Below the pieces are notes generated by a model. The model did no database searches, had not been told where the DNA came from, and saw nothing but the letters and a program-made list of their open reading frames with translations. 10,000 nt of DNA, taken from NCBI GenBank assembly GCA_008636095.1, contig VSJD01000074.1:1-10000 (forward strand), in the 5' to 3' direction. Of the stretch, positions 1 through 8,043 are shown one piece after another. Origin of the DNA: Kiritimatiellota bacterium. Its GTDB lineage: Bacteria > Verrucomicrobiota > Kiritimatiellia > JAAZAB01. Both the position numbers and the translations under genes were made by a program. Position 1 is the stretch's first letter. Every line of letters begins with the position of its first letter.

Positions 1-24
1 GAAGAGCGGCTGGTTTGGGGTACA

Positions 25-44
25 TGGCGCCTGAGTGGGCGCCA
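25..44. other. Short perfect inverted repeat (7-bp stem, 6-nt loop)
   Basis: TGGCGCC at 25-31 and GGCGCCA at 38-44 are perfect inverted repeats around the loop TGAGTG. The stem is entirely G/C apart from its terminal T-A pair. No T-run follows, so it does not meet the usual intrinsic terminator pattern. It lies about 57 bases before the start codon of the large secreted protein, and could be the end of an upstream transcript or a leader structure. Too little upstream sequence is visible to decide. Confidence 0.3.
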
Positions 45-83
45 GAAACTATTACCCTGATTTGAACCATGATTTTCAACAAC

Positions 84-93
84 AAGGAGGAGG
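84..93 (+). promoter_or_regulatory. Strong ribosome binding site that decides the start of the large secreted protein
   Basis: A purine-rich AAGGAGGAGG sits 8 bases before the ATG at 102. It lies inside the extra codons that would be added by an in-frame upstream ATG at 69, so the 102 start is preferred. Translation from 102 also gives a clean signal peptide, whereas the longer form would place the acidic stretch NNKEEDKK in front of it. Confidence 0.8.
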
Positions 94-101
94 ATAAAAA
101 G

Positions 102-3100
102 ATGTTTATTCAACGCAAACAACGACAGGTGCCGGCGCTGGTTGCCGGGCTCGTTTTGATTATGGCGGTCTTGCCTTGGACGAATGCCGCCGGGGCGGAA
201 ACGGCCGTGACCATCGGCGCATGCTCAAACCTTGATCCGGCATCGGCGGCCGACCCGCTGTTGATCCCGGTAACGGTGAAGAATTCCGGCACCAATGATC
301 TTGCCGGCACCCTGGAATGCGAGGTGCTCGATTACTGGTTCCGGCCATATACTCTGACCAATGAAGTAACGGTGAAAGCGGGTGCATCGGCCGTGGTTAA
401 AGTGGCTTTTGATCCGGCCCTGCGCGAGCGACTATTCAAGGCAAAGTATGAGGCCGGCGCCAACCTCTTTCGGGTCAATGTCGCATTGCGCCGCGGCGAT
501 CAGACTCTGGTCCGCGCCGAAAAGTATTTTACATTCAAAAACCGGATTAAAGACTGTGGCATGCTGCCGTTGCTGGCCAGCACTAATGAATACGTTAACG
601 ACCTGTTCGGGAATCTGAAGCTCCTGGACGAAGTGAAGTGCTATGATCCCGCCGATCCGCACCCCTATATTGAAGGTGGGCGCGGATTAGGCGCCAAGTA
701 CAGCGGCGCGGTCCCGCAAGGTGAATGGAAAGAGTTGTATCGCGAGACCAACCAGACATTTACCGGTGTGGAAACGATTCTCGGCCAGCCGTGCCGGGTT
801 GCCCGGGGCTGGGGCTGGTTCGGTTACAAGTTGAACCGGGAAGGATTGACTCCCGGCAAGTCCTACCTGCTGGTCGTTGAATACCCCGAGGACGTCGGCA
901 GAACCATGAACGTGGTCAACTCCGGAAATTCCCTCAGCTATGACTGCGGACATGGGTTTCACACCGGCCGGACGCTGGGCGACCACTGGACGCGCACCAT
1001 CAATTCCGAATATGTGGACTATCCGTTGAGCGGACAATACCGCAAGTATTACTCCTTCTTTCATCTTGGCGAGAAGGTGTTTGCGCTCGGCGGCCCGACC
1101 ACACCAAAGAAGGGCACGGATTCCCGTAAAGGATTCTGGGTGCTGGTTATGGGGGTGGGCCCGAGCATGGACGCTCTGGCGTCGGGCGCGGCGGTCCGTT
1201 CAATCAAGCTCTATGAGGTCGCTGACGTTTCATCCCTATCTCTGAACGTGAACACTCCGCCCCTGGAGCTGGGACGAAGAGAACTGGTGGAAACCTCCGA
1301 GAGTTCGGGGACCGTGAGGTTTGAGGAAGGGGAGAAGTTTGACATCTGGGCCCATCAACTCCTGCACCTGGCGCGGTTCTACGGCATGACGGCGATAGCT
1401 CCGAACAACACCGGCAGTCGCGGGCATGAACGCTACACGGCGCCACTCATGGAAGTCTCCAACAGGGAGAACTTGGGGATCAAGGTGTTTCCCCGGGTGA
1501 TGATTGACAGATACCTGTTCCAGAAGATTGACGTGCCGAAGGAGGCGCGTGTGGTCGGCGCTGACGGCCGTACGGAATTTCTCAGCGGCGCCAACAACGT
1601 GAACATATACATTCCGGACATTGTCCACCCGGCAACATTTCAGTCCGTTTGGGCGCAACTCTGCGAGCGTTTTGCCTCGCAGTTCGCCGACCCGGCCTTC
1701 TCCGGCCTGATGTTTTTCAAACACTTTGGGCTCCCGTTTATGCCGAGTTTCAGCGATTACGCCATGAAACGGTTTGAGTCGGAGACCGGCATCCGCGCCG
1801 AAGGCACGGACTCCGCCCAGAAGCGGGAATGGCTGGCCGCCAACAAGAAGACCGAGTATTACCAGTGGTGGTATGCCAAGGAGCGCGAGTTTCTCCTGGC
1901 GATTTGCGGCCAGCTTCAGGCAATTCGGCCCGACCTTAAGCTCTACTACTTTCCCTGGCACAGCGATGACGATCATCCGTTCTCCTGCGGCAGGCTTCGG
2001 TATAACAGCCTGCCCCTGCAGGACAAGATTTACGTGCCGGGCACGAGTATTTTGCTGGTGCCGGGATTCACCGTGCCGCCCGAGAAATGGACGCCCGAGC
2101 AGAAGGCTGAGCCCTATTTGGTGCGTATGTACTACAGGGAGCAGATCGCGCCGGAACTAGCGGGCAAGGTGACCATAGAGGATATTCTCTACGGCCGGCA
2201 CAAGGACATGAAAGAGTTCTGGGGCGCGAAACGCAATGGGGAGATGCCGCATCTTGTGTATCCCGAGGAGATGGACATGATCAAGATGCTGAGCGAGCCC
2301 GGCAGTATCTACTCAAACCACCGCGTCGGGTGCAATCCTACCCTTTACGCAAATGACAAGGGGATCGTGTACTGGGCGCCGGTTCACTATAAGTACACTG
2401 CTGACAACCCCGCCTTCTTGAATTTCTTCAAGACCGGGGAAGGCGTGGCGGTGGGGAATGCGTTCCCGTACAACGAGGAGGAGTTCGTTAACAACTGCTA
2501 CGACCTCCAGACTTTCCCTGCCATCGAGCATGCCGGGCCGTTTTGCATGATGGAAGAGGTTTTGTCCATGGCCAACGCCGATCCATTATTCATCATGGAA
2601 AACAAATGCGAACCGCTTGAACGCGGCTTCCCTCAGTATGCCCGTGCCTTTGCGGCGGCATACCTCGCCCTGCCCGCAATGCCATCCGAAATCCTTGCCG
2701 ACGCAGTTGAACCACAGGACAAGGAAATTATTGTCCGCCAGTACAAAACCGATTACGGCACCTACCTGGCGGTTATCAACCGGGCGTTCGACTTGAAGGA
2801 ACGGAAGATCACGGTGACGGTCAAGGTTCCGTCCGCGGACGTAGCGAGCGTTTTGGACCTGGTTACCGGCAAGCCGGTTGATTTTAAACCGGCGGGGGCG
2901 AAAAAAATGCGGTTCACCGTGATCACACGTCCCATGCAACTGCAGAGCTTTCGCATCGTGTCCAAGACGCCGGCGGTTGCGTTCCGGGATGTTGAGATAA
3001 AGCCGCCGGTGTTTTCGCCCAATGCCGATGGAAGGAAAGATCTGCTGGCGGTCCGCGGGCGGACGGTTGCCCAAGTGACGGAAGGAACATGGCGCGCCCG

Positions 3101-4010
3101 GATTATCGATGCCCAGGGCAAAACCGTGCGCGAATTTACCGGCAACGTGCCCGAGGTCCGCCTTGAATGGGACGGGAATGATGGCAACGGGGCAAAGTGC
3201 GCTGATGGGGACTATAAGGTTCAGCTTGCGTCCTCCCAATACCCGCAGGCTGTGATGCAGAGGGAAATAACGCTTGCTGTCACACCGCCCGCCGTTACGG
3301 TGAGCGTCCCGGCTAAAACCGTCACATCCCTGAATTGGCTCGGCGTCGAAGGAAAGGTGGCCGGGATGGAAGACGGGGGGTCTATCCTGCTGGTTTATTC
3401 CGACCGGCCGGAAAAGCGGATTGCCGTATGGCCCGATGGAACATTCCAAACGTTGGTCGAAGGTCTTTACCAGGGCGATACCACCTTGTCATTTGTGCTC
3501 GAAGACCGGGCCGGCAACCGCTCCAAGCCGCAGGAAACTATTGTCCGGTTTGAGTTCGCGGCCAATGGTCTTGTCGGGTTCGACTTTGGCGATGGTCCGA
3601 TCATGGAGGGGTTCAACGCGAACAACACCGACACGTTCTACAATGAGAAACGGGGCTACGGCTGGATCAAGTATGACCGCAAGGGCCCGGTTGACCGCGG
3701 CAATGGTGACAACCTAATTCGTGATTACTCAAGCGGAAAAGGGGACCGTGCGTGGGCGGTGAAACTGCCCAACGCCAAATATAAAGTCACCGTGGTTATG
3801 GTGGATACCCTTTTCGATCACTTTGCGCCGGACATATACGTGGAAGGACGGAAAGTGGTTGATAACCGCCCGATTAAGAAAAACGATCCGTATCGTCCCA
3901 GCTTTGAGGTTGAGCTGACCGACGGGCTGATGAACTTCGAGTTCAAGAATCCCGGTATGAAACTGCCGTACTTTGCGCTTAACGGCATCCTGATTGAGCC
4001 AAAACCATGA
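102..4010 (+). CDS. Secreted multidomain glycoside-hydrolase-like protein with FlgD-like Ig and C-terminal carbohydrate-binding-like domains
   Basis: The product has 1302 residues. Residues 1-32 form a signal peptide (basic n-region RKQR, hydrophobic LVAGLVLIMAVL, AGA cleavage motif), so the protein is exported. Residues about 35-165 look like a beta-sandwich. Residues about 400-760 resemble the TIM-barrel part of GHL10/GH42-like glycosidases: a G-M-T-A-I-A-P strand near 428, F-x-x-E-T-G-I, and a W-W-Y-A-K-E-R-E helix near 590 followed by L-x-x-I-R-P-D and a strand ending H-S-D-D-D-H-P near 625. Residues about 876-954 resemble the small beta domain that closes many glycosidase barrels (GTYLAVINRAF, LVTGKPVDF). 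Residues about 966-1045 match FlgD-like Ig domains (FSPNADGRKD, WDGNDGNG, DGDYKV). Another Ig-like domain follows, then residues 1156-1302 (GFDFGDG, RGYGW, Y-K-V-T-V-V-M-V-D) resemble the malectin-like or rhamnogalacturonan-esterase-type binding domain. Export and domain order are well supported. The catalytic acids and substrate cannot be assigned by eye, so enzymatic activity is inferred. The beta-helix gene follows after 85 bases and may be co-transcribed. Confidence 0.8.
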   Translation: MFIQRKQRQVPALVAGLVLIMAVLPWTNAAGAETAVTIGACSNLDPASAADPLLIPVTVKNSGTNDLAGTLECEVLDYWFRPYTLTNEVTVKAGASAVVKVAFDPALRERLFKAKYEAGANLFRVNVALRRGDQTLVRAEKYFTFKNRIKDCGMLPLLASTNEYVNDLFGNLKLLDEVKCYDPADPHPYIEGGRGLGAKYSGAVPQGEWKELYRETNQTFTGVETILGQPCRVARGWGWFGYKLNREGLTPGKSYLLVVEYPEDVGRTMNVVNSGNSLSYDCGHGFHTGRTLGDHWTRTINSEYVDYPLSGQYRKYYSFFHLGEKVFALGGPTTPKKGTDSRKGFWVLVMGVGPSMDALASGAAVRSIKLYEVADVSSLSLNVNTPPLELGRRELVETSESSGTVRFEEGEKFDIWAHQLLHLARFYGMTAIAPNNTGSRGHERYTAPLMEVSNRENLGIKVFPRVMIDRYLFQKIDVPKEARVVGADGRTEFLSGANNVNIYIPDIVHPATFQSVWAQLCERFASQFADPAFSGLMFFKHFGLPFMPSFSDYAMKRFESETGIRAEGTDSAQKREWLAANKKTEYYQWWYAKEREFLLAICGQLQAIRPDLKLYYFPWHSDDDHPFSCGRLRYNSLPLQDKIYVPGTSILLVPGFTVPPEKWTPEQKAEPYLVRMYYREQIAPELAGKVTIEDILYGRHKDMKEFWGAKRNGEMPHLVYPEEMDMIKMLSEPGSIYSNHRVGCNPTLYANDKGIVYWAPVHYKYTADNPAFLNFFKTGEGVAVGNAFPYNEEEFVNNCYDLQTFPAIEHAGPFCMMEEVLSMANADPLFIMENKCEPLERGFPQYARAFAAAYLALPAMPSEILADAVEPQDKEIIVRQYKTDYGTYLAVINRAFDLKERKITVTVKVPSADVASVLDLVTGKPVDFKPAGAKKMRFTVITRPMQLQSFRIVSKTPAVAFRDVEIKPPVFSPNADGRKDLLAVRGRTVAQVTEGTWRARIIDAQGKTVREFTGNVPEVRLEWDGNDGNGAKCADGDYKVQLASSQYPQAVMQREITLAVTPPAVTVSVPAKTVTSLNWLGVEGKVAGMEDGGSILLVYSDRPEKRIAVWPDGTFQTLVEGLYQGDTTLSFVLEDRAGNRSKPQETIVRFEFAANGLVGFDFGDGPIMEGFNANNTDTFYNEKRGYGWIKYDRKGPVDRGNGDNLIRDYSSGKGDRAWAVKLPNAKYKVTVVMVDTLFDHFAPDIYVEGRKVVDNRPIKKNDPYRPSFEVELTDGLMNFEFKNPGMKLPYFALNGILIEPKP

Positions 4011-4095
4011 GGAAAGAAATAAAACAGTGCCTTTGTCATAATCCGAAAAACTGAAGAAAATGATAAACAGGCGCGTTTCTTGCTGAGGAGACAGA

Positions 4096-5385
4096 ATGCA
4101 AAGATTATTCAAATTACTTGCGGCTGCCACATTGGCCCTGGCAACGTTTGCCTTTGCGCAAATAACAACCGCCGCAGACCGTTATGTGGCCACCAATGGA
4201 ACCGGAAATGGTTTATCAGGCTGGGCCAATGCCACCAACAACCTCCAGGGCGCAATCGATGCCATCGATTCCGGTACGGTCTGGGTAAGCAACGGCGTGT
4301 ATCAAACAGGCGGCGTCACGAATTATCCCACCGGCGCAAACTGTTTTCTAACCAACCGGATTGCGATCTGGAAGGCGATCACGGTGCGTAGTGCGAACAA
4401 CGATCCGATCAATACGGTCATCAAGGGCGAATGGAATCCTGTTACGACAAATGGTCCGGCGGCAGTCCGCTGTGTGTATATGACCAACGGCTCTTCGCTG
4501 ATCGGGTTCACGTTGACTAACGGAGCTGGGTTGACGACCAATGAAGTGCCTGTAGGTATCCAACGGTGGGATCTGTCCGGCGGCGGGGTATTCTCTCAAT
4601 CTTACCTTACGACAATATCCAATTGCATAATAACCGGTAATTCATCGGCTGGTGACGGCGGCGGAGCGTACAACGGCAGATTTTTCAACTGTGCGGTGAT
4701 TGGTAATCGGGCGTATGGGGGGGCCGGTTTCGTGCAGGGAGATGCGGATTGTGTCCTGTCTAACTGCGTGGTTGTTGGCAATTGGGCGAAGAAATACGCC
4801 GGCGGAGCGCGCATAGCAACCCTGTACAATTGTTCGCTGATCAGTAATTCGTCAGATGGCGCCGGCGGGGCCGTGGAGGCTTGCAACCTGTACAACTGCG
4901 TTCTTTTCGGTAATCGGTCGGCGGCACGGGGAGGCGCCGTAAACGCCTATTACGGCGGCATCTACAAGAACTGCACGATTGTAAGTAATTATTCAGCGAC
5001 TGGTGGCGGCGGAGTAGATAACAATAGCGGGGTGCAGGGGATTGCAAAGTATGTAAACTGCATCATCTATTTCAATACCAGTGGTGCGACCTATTCAAAT
5101 TGGTATAGCATAGGCCAAGTAGATAATTTTACAAACTCTTGCATAGCCCCGGCTACTACGAATGTTGGGTCAGTTGGTAATATCACGGCCGATCCAATGT
5201 TTATAGATAAGGATACGGGTAATTATCGTTTAAGTTCCAGCTCGCCCTGCATCAATGCCGGTTACTACGAGAGTTGGATGGCGACGGGCCTTGATCTTGA
5301 CAACCGCATCCGTCTCCGGTACGGGAAGGTTGACATGGGGGCGTATGAGTTTATTCGCAGCGGCACTATCTACGGGTTCCATTAG
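4096..5385 (+). CDS. Secreted right-handed beta-helix repeat protein with choice-of-anchor-Q-type C-terminus
   Basis: The product has 429 residues. It begins with a signal peptide (MQRLFKLLAAATLALATFAFA, cleavage after AFA or after ITTA). The RBS GAGGAG at 4085-4090 lies 5 bases before the ATG. The opening (YVATNGTGNGLSGWANATNN-LQGAIDAI, VWVSNGVYQTGG) is typical of pectate-lyase-fold proteins. Residues about 174-330 hold at least seven rungs of the pattern [L/Y/F]-x-N-C-x-[V/I]-x-x-N followed by a glycine-rich turn (GDGGGAY, GGAGF, GAGGAV, GGGGV), a parallel beta-helix signature. The C-terminus (ADPMFID, NYRLSSSSPCINAG, DLDNRIR, KVDMGAYEF) matches the region seen in 'choice-of-anchor Q' proteins. 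No sorting signal follows, only about ten residues, so the protein may simply be released. Such folds occur in polysaccharide lyases and in surface or adhesin proteins. No catalytic residues are recognisable, so function is unassigned. Confidence 0.85.
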   Translation: MQRLFKLLAAATLALATFAFAQITTAADRYVATNGTGNGLSGWANATNNLQGAIDAIDSGTVWVSNGVYQTGGVTNYPTGANCFLTNRIAIWKAITVRSANNDPINTVIKGEWNPVTTNGPAAVRCVYMTNGSSLIGFTLTNGAGLTTNEVPVGIQRWDLSGGGVFSQSYLTTISNCIITGNSSAGDGGGAYNGRFFNCAVIGNRAYGGAGFVQGDADCVLSNCVVVGNWAKKYAGGARIATLYNCSLISNSSDGAGGAVEACNLYNCVLFGNRSAARGGAVNAYYGGIYKNCTIVSNYSATGGGGVDNNSGVQGIAKYVNCIIYFNTSGATYSNWYSIGQVDNFTNSCIAPATTNVGSVGNITADPMFIDKDTGNYRLSSSSPCINAGYYESWMATGLDLDNRIRLRYGKVDMGAYEFIRSGTIYGFH

Positions 5386-5470
5386 CCTGAACATTTTATG
5401 ACGAATAAAGACATCTTCTCACCGTGTCAACAAAAAACAGGACTTCAAAACTGAATCAAGAATATTGTTA

Positions 5471-5499
5471 TTGTCGAAGTGATCCTGATTCCATATGAT
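5471..5499 (+). promoter_or_regulatory. Candidate sigma70-like promoter for the TPR-like gene
   Basis: TTGTCG at 5471-5476 (4/6 to the -35 consensus) is followed after 17 bases by TATGAT at 5494-5499 (5/6 to the -10 consensus). It lies in the AT-rich 216-base gap between the beta-helix gene and the next start codon, about 100 bases before that start. The match is by eye only, and AT-rich gaps yield such pairs by chance. Confidence 0.3.
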
Positions 5500-5601
5500 T
5501 ACCCCAAAAAAACAAAAAAGCAACATAGGTGGTATTAATGGTGAGGCCGAGAAAGTATAAAGCAACGGCATCTATTGCGTCGTAAAATGCAAGGAGGTCC
5601 T

Positions 5602-7188
5602 GTGAAAAAACAGCTTGGAATGTGTGTTGTCGGTTTGTGGCTGATGGCGGTGAATGGGTTTGGCCAGGTGCCGGCAGATCCGTTGCTGCCGCCGGGAGTG
5701 GAAGGTATGTACTCTCCGGATCTCATAAGCATGGGGCTGGATGAACTTAAGGCGCGTGCCGCCACTATGTTGCAGCAGGGTGATACGAATTCTGCAATCA
5801 ACGTGTTGATGGTTTGTAATGAAAAGGTTCTTCAGCAAAGCGCCGATGAATTTAACACTCTGCTGAATAACCTGTTGACGATCGGCAAACTGTCGGAAGC
5901 CGAGTGTGTCTATCAGAATACCATTGCTCAACGTGATCGCCTGTCCCGAGACTATTACAATCGCCTGCGTCAGTATTATGTCAGCCAGAGTAATGCGCCG
6001 GCTATGCTGGAATGGACTGCCAGCCTGCAGACCAAGGCTTTGCCGCCGGATTTACGCGTGCAGGCGTTTGCTTGGTTGTTCGAGGCCAGTTGCACGGTGG
6101 GTCCCGTGAGTCGCGTGACGGACCTGGTCCCGGTTTGTATTACCAATTTTGATGTGCCGACGTCCCGCGGCCTGTTGACCGGAGTCATTACCGCTTATGA
6201 TAGTGCCGGTGACCAGGCGTCGGCTAACAAGGTGTTGGATGCCATTGAACGCACCGCGCGCCGTCAGGCCAAATTGCGTCTGCTGGTAACCTGTCAGCGC
6301 GTGAATCTCCTTTTTTCCGCCGCTCGCTGGAAAGAAGCCGAAGCCTATTTCCAGAAGGAGGCCAAGGCACTGCCGGATGGGGAATTGGCAGGATGCTTTC
6401 AGTATGCGCGGGCATGTGCCATCCGGACCAATCAATTTGACTTGTTGGATCGCTTGTGCGCCTGGATTTTTAAGGAGCAGAAGAAAAAGCCCGTTACGTG
6501 GCAGGCCGCCGCCAGTGCGTGGCTGGAAAGCGCCAAAATCCGCAAGGCGACTGCGGATATTCCCGTTCGGTTAGAAGCGCTGATGCAAATGGGGTGCCCA
6601 AATAACCTCCTCGTCTCGTATTATTATGGATGTTGGGACGTGGTCGTAAAGGAAGGCAAGCCAGCCGACCTGGTTGCCCTGTTAAAGTTCGGCGACCGGC
6701 TGTCCGCAGTCGTGAGCGGTAAATGGGACAAAGAAATGCTCCGGGTTTATGCCATCAATAGCTGCATTATTCTGGAAGACTATGAGCGGACATTGCAACT
6801 GCTTGAAAAGCCGCTCCCGGACATGGAGGGTACTGATCACGCGAACGCCGTCAATAAAATCAAGGCGCACTTGGCCCTGCAAAAGGGGAATAAGCCGGAA
6901 GCCGTTGAACGGTTCCGGGCTTTCATGGAGACGGTGAAGACTTGGCCCGAACCGGAAGCGGACCCCGTTACCGGTCTGATATACACGAAAGAAATGTGCC
7001 TGGGGCTGAACGCCAAGCGGATTGGGGATATCTTGAGTTCCATGAATGATGCCCAGGGAGCCCAGGCGGCTTACCGGGAAGCGGGTGGCTATTACGCCAT
7101 CGCGCAAAAGGAAGTCCGCGTAAATTCACAGCAAAGCGAATATGTCAAGGCCCGTCAGACTGAACTGGCCAAGCTGCTGAAAAAATAA
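5602..7188 (+). CDS. Exported helical TPR-like protein of unknown function
   Basis: The product has 528 residues. I chose the GTG at 5602 because AAGGAGGT at 5591-5598 lies just before it (tight spacing) and because this start gives a standard signal peptide (MKKQLGMCVVGLWLMAVNGFG, then QVPADPLLPPG). The frame is open further upstream to a TTG at 5575, and an ATG at 5620 is also possible but would lose the KK n-region. The mature part is almost wholly helical, with degenerate TPR-like helix pairs: LKARAATMLQQGDTNSAINVL near residue 50, AEAECVY-type segments, WKEAEAYFQKEAKALPDGE near 250, and ALQKGNKPEAVERFRAF and DAQGAQAAYREAGGYY near the end. Proteins of this shape usually act as protein-interaction scaffolds in the periplasm or envelope, but no specific role can be read here. 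Its stop codon faces ribE's across 10 bases. Confidence 0.8.
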   Translation: MKKQLGMCVVGLWLMAVNGFGQVPADPLLPPGVEGMYSPDLISMGLDELKARAATMLQQGDTNSAINVLMVCNEKVLQQSADEFNTLLNNLLTIGKLSEAECVYQNTIAQRDRLSRDYYNRLRQYYVSQSNAPAMLEWTASLQTKALPPDLRVQAFAWLFEASCTVGPVSRVTDLVPVCITNFDVPTSRGLLTGVITAYDSAGDQASANKVLDAIERTARRQAKLRLLVTCQRVNLLFSAARWKEAEAYFQKEAKALPDGELAGCFQYARACAIRTNQFDLLDRLCAWIFKEQKKKPVTWQAAASAWLESAKIRKATADIPVRLEALMQMGCPNNLLVSYYYGCWDVVVKEGKPADLVALLKFGDRLSAVVSGKWDKEMLRVYAINSCIILEDYERTLQLLEKPLPDMEGTDHANAVNKIKAHLALQKGNKPEAVERFRAFMETVKTWPEPEADPVTGLIYTKEMCLGLNAKRIGDILSSMNDAQGAQAAYREAGGYYAIAQKEVRVNSQQSEYVKARQTELAKLLKK

Positions 7189-7203
7189 TTATTTCTATTC
7201 AGC
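7176..7203. terminator. Candidate bidirectional terminator between convergent genes
   Basis: GCTGAA at 7176-7181 and TTCAGC at 7198-7203 are inverted repeats surrounding the perfect 12-bp palindrome AAATAATTATTT at 7183-7194, with a 1x3 internal mismatch. The structure spans the stop codons of both the TPR-like gene (TAA 7186-7188) and ribE (TGA, 7199-7201 on the other strand). Its position between convergent genes fits a shared terminator. The stem is short and AT-rich, and there is no clean T-run outside it, so efficiency is doubtful. Confidence 0.3.
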
Positions 7204-7861
7204 CATCACCGAATCCGGTGGCGCCGAAGCCGGCATCGCGCAGGCGGTCCCAAGTAAGCGGGATGGGGGCTTGTCCCGTCTCCATGGTGCGGCGGACATG
7301 CTTGCCGATGAGGTCGGTTTCCAGGTTGACGGCGTCGCCTGCTTTCAGTTTGCCGAGAGCGGTGTGCTCGCAGGTGAAGGGAATCAGGGCCACGCTGAAG
7401 GAATGTCTATCAAGTTCGGCAATGGTCAGGCTGACCCCATCAATGGCGATTGAGCCTTTCAATACCATGCCGCGTAACAGCTCGGTTCCGCAGGTCACCC
7501 GCAAGATCCAATCCCGGCCTTTGGCCTGACGGCGATTTACGGTGCCAATACCGTCCACATGTCCCGTGACCAGGTGGCCGCCCAGCGCTTCGCCCAGCCG
7601 TAGGGCGCGCTCCAGGTTCAGGGCCGCGCCTGGGCGTTTCCCGCCCAGTGTGGTGCGGTCAAGCGTTTCCTGCAAGATATCGCAGGCGAAGTTTTTCCCC
7701 TGGATCTGTGCGAGGGTCAGGCAGGCGCCGTTAACTGCCATGCTTTCACCCAGGGTCAGCGGCGGATTCCAAGGTGTGCCTGCAATGACCAGGCGCAGTC
7801 CGCCCGCTGCCGTCTCGTGGCGGGAAAGCGCGCCTATCTGCTGAATGAGGCCAGTGAACAT
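7199..7861 (-). CDS. ribE: Riboflavin synthase, alpha chain
   Basis: This 220-residue enzyme converts two 6,7-dimethyl-8-ribityllumazine molecules to riboflavin and a pyrimidine, the last step of riboflavin synthesis in the cytosol. The family start MFTGLIQQIG is intact. The two homologous lumazine-binding barrels are visible: GESMAVNGACLT at residues 38-49 and GSIAIDGVSLT at 136-146, with GGHLVTGHVDG at 94-104 and NLETDLIGKHV at 179-189. Length is normal for the family. The gene is called ribE in Bacillus and ribC in E. coli. Its RBS (TAAGG, 7 bases before ATG) and first seven codons are part of a repeat present in three tandem copies upstream, so the leader is rearranged although the coding region is intact. 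It lies downstream of ribD in the same direction, with the four-helix-bundle gene between them. Confidence 0.96.
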   Translation of the reverse strand: MFTGLIQQIGALSRHETAAGGLRLVIAGTPWNPPLTLGESMAVNGACLTLAQIQGKNFACDILQETLDRTTLGGKRPGAALNLERALRLGEALGGHLVTGHVDGIGTVNRRQAKGRDWILRVTCGTELLRGMVLKGSIAIDGVSLTIAELDRHSFSVALIPFTCEHTALGKLKAGDAVNLETDLIGKHVRRTMETGQAPIPLTWDRLRDAGFGATGFGDG

Positions 7862-7870
7862 ATAAAAACC

Positions 7871-7951
7871 TTAAGCAAACGCCGAACATCCAACATCGAA
7901 CATCGAACATCGAATGAAAGCGAGAAAATGCTGAATGAGGCCGGTGAACAT
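7871..7951 (-). other. Duplicated ribE start: 26-codon upstream reading frame, copy nearest ribE
   Basis: This frame starts at the duplicated ribE start codon with MFTGLIQ, then diverges into heptamer-encoded sequence (CSMFDVGCS) and ends in FA-stop. It is in the same frame as ribE. Its TAA overlaps the TAAGG ribosome-binding site of ribE and lies 9 bases before the ribE ATG. An AGGA lies 9 bases before its own ATG. Whether it is translated is unknown; it may be only a by-product of the duplication. Confidence 0.35.
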
Positions 7952-7962
7952 AACAAAAAATC

Positions 7963-8043
7963 CTAAGCAAACATCGAACATCCAACATCGAACATCGAAC
8001 ATCGAATGAAGGCAAGAAAATATTGAATGAGGCCGGTGAACAT
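7963..8043 (-). other. Duplicated ribE start: 26-codon upstream reading frame, distal copy
   Basis: A second copy of the same arrangement: TAAGG 7 bases before ATG, MFTGLIQ, heptamer-encoded CSMFDVGCS, then FA-stop (TAG). The stop codon overlaps the AGGA ribosome-binding site of the next copy and ends 11 bases before that copy's ATG. It differs from the nearer copy by Y for H at residue 8 and M for A at residue 24, and has the same length despite a 2-base difference in unit length. Confidence 0.35.

Noticed and set aside
1..65. Tail of an upstream + strand gene (frames ending at 34, 60 or 65; one reads GYMAPEW, like a kinase motif)
   Set aside because: Three frames are open from the edge for short stretches and none has enough sequence to identify. 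The kinase-like string is too short and lacks the surrounding motifs.
69..101. Upstream ATG at 69 as start of the large secreted protein
   Set aside because: It lacks its own RBS, runs through the strong RBS at 84-93 and would put acidic residues before the signal peptide.
1236..1976. Minus-strand frame of 246 residues opposite the large secreted gene (and a 287-residue one at 2586-3449)
   Set aside because: Both lie wholly antisense to a gene with signal peptide, strong RBS and recognisable domains. Their translations show no family motifs and are typical G+C-rich shadow frames.
4033..4066. Promoter between the large secreted gene and the beta-helix gene (TTGTCA ... TGATAA)
   Set aside because: The spacing is 22 bases, too long for a sigma70 promoter, and no better -10 lies at 16-18 bases.
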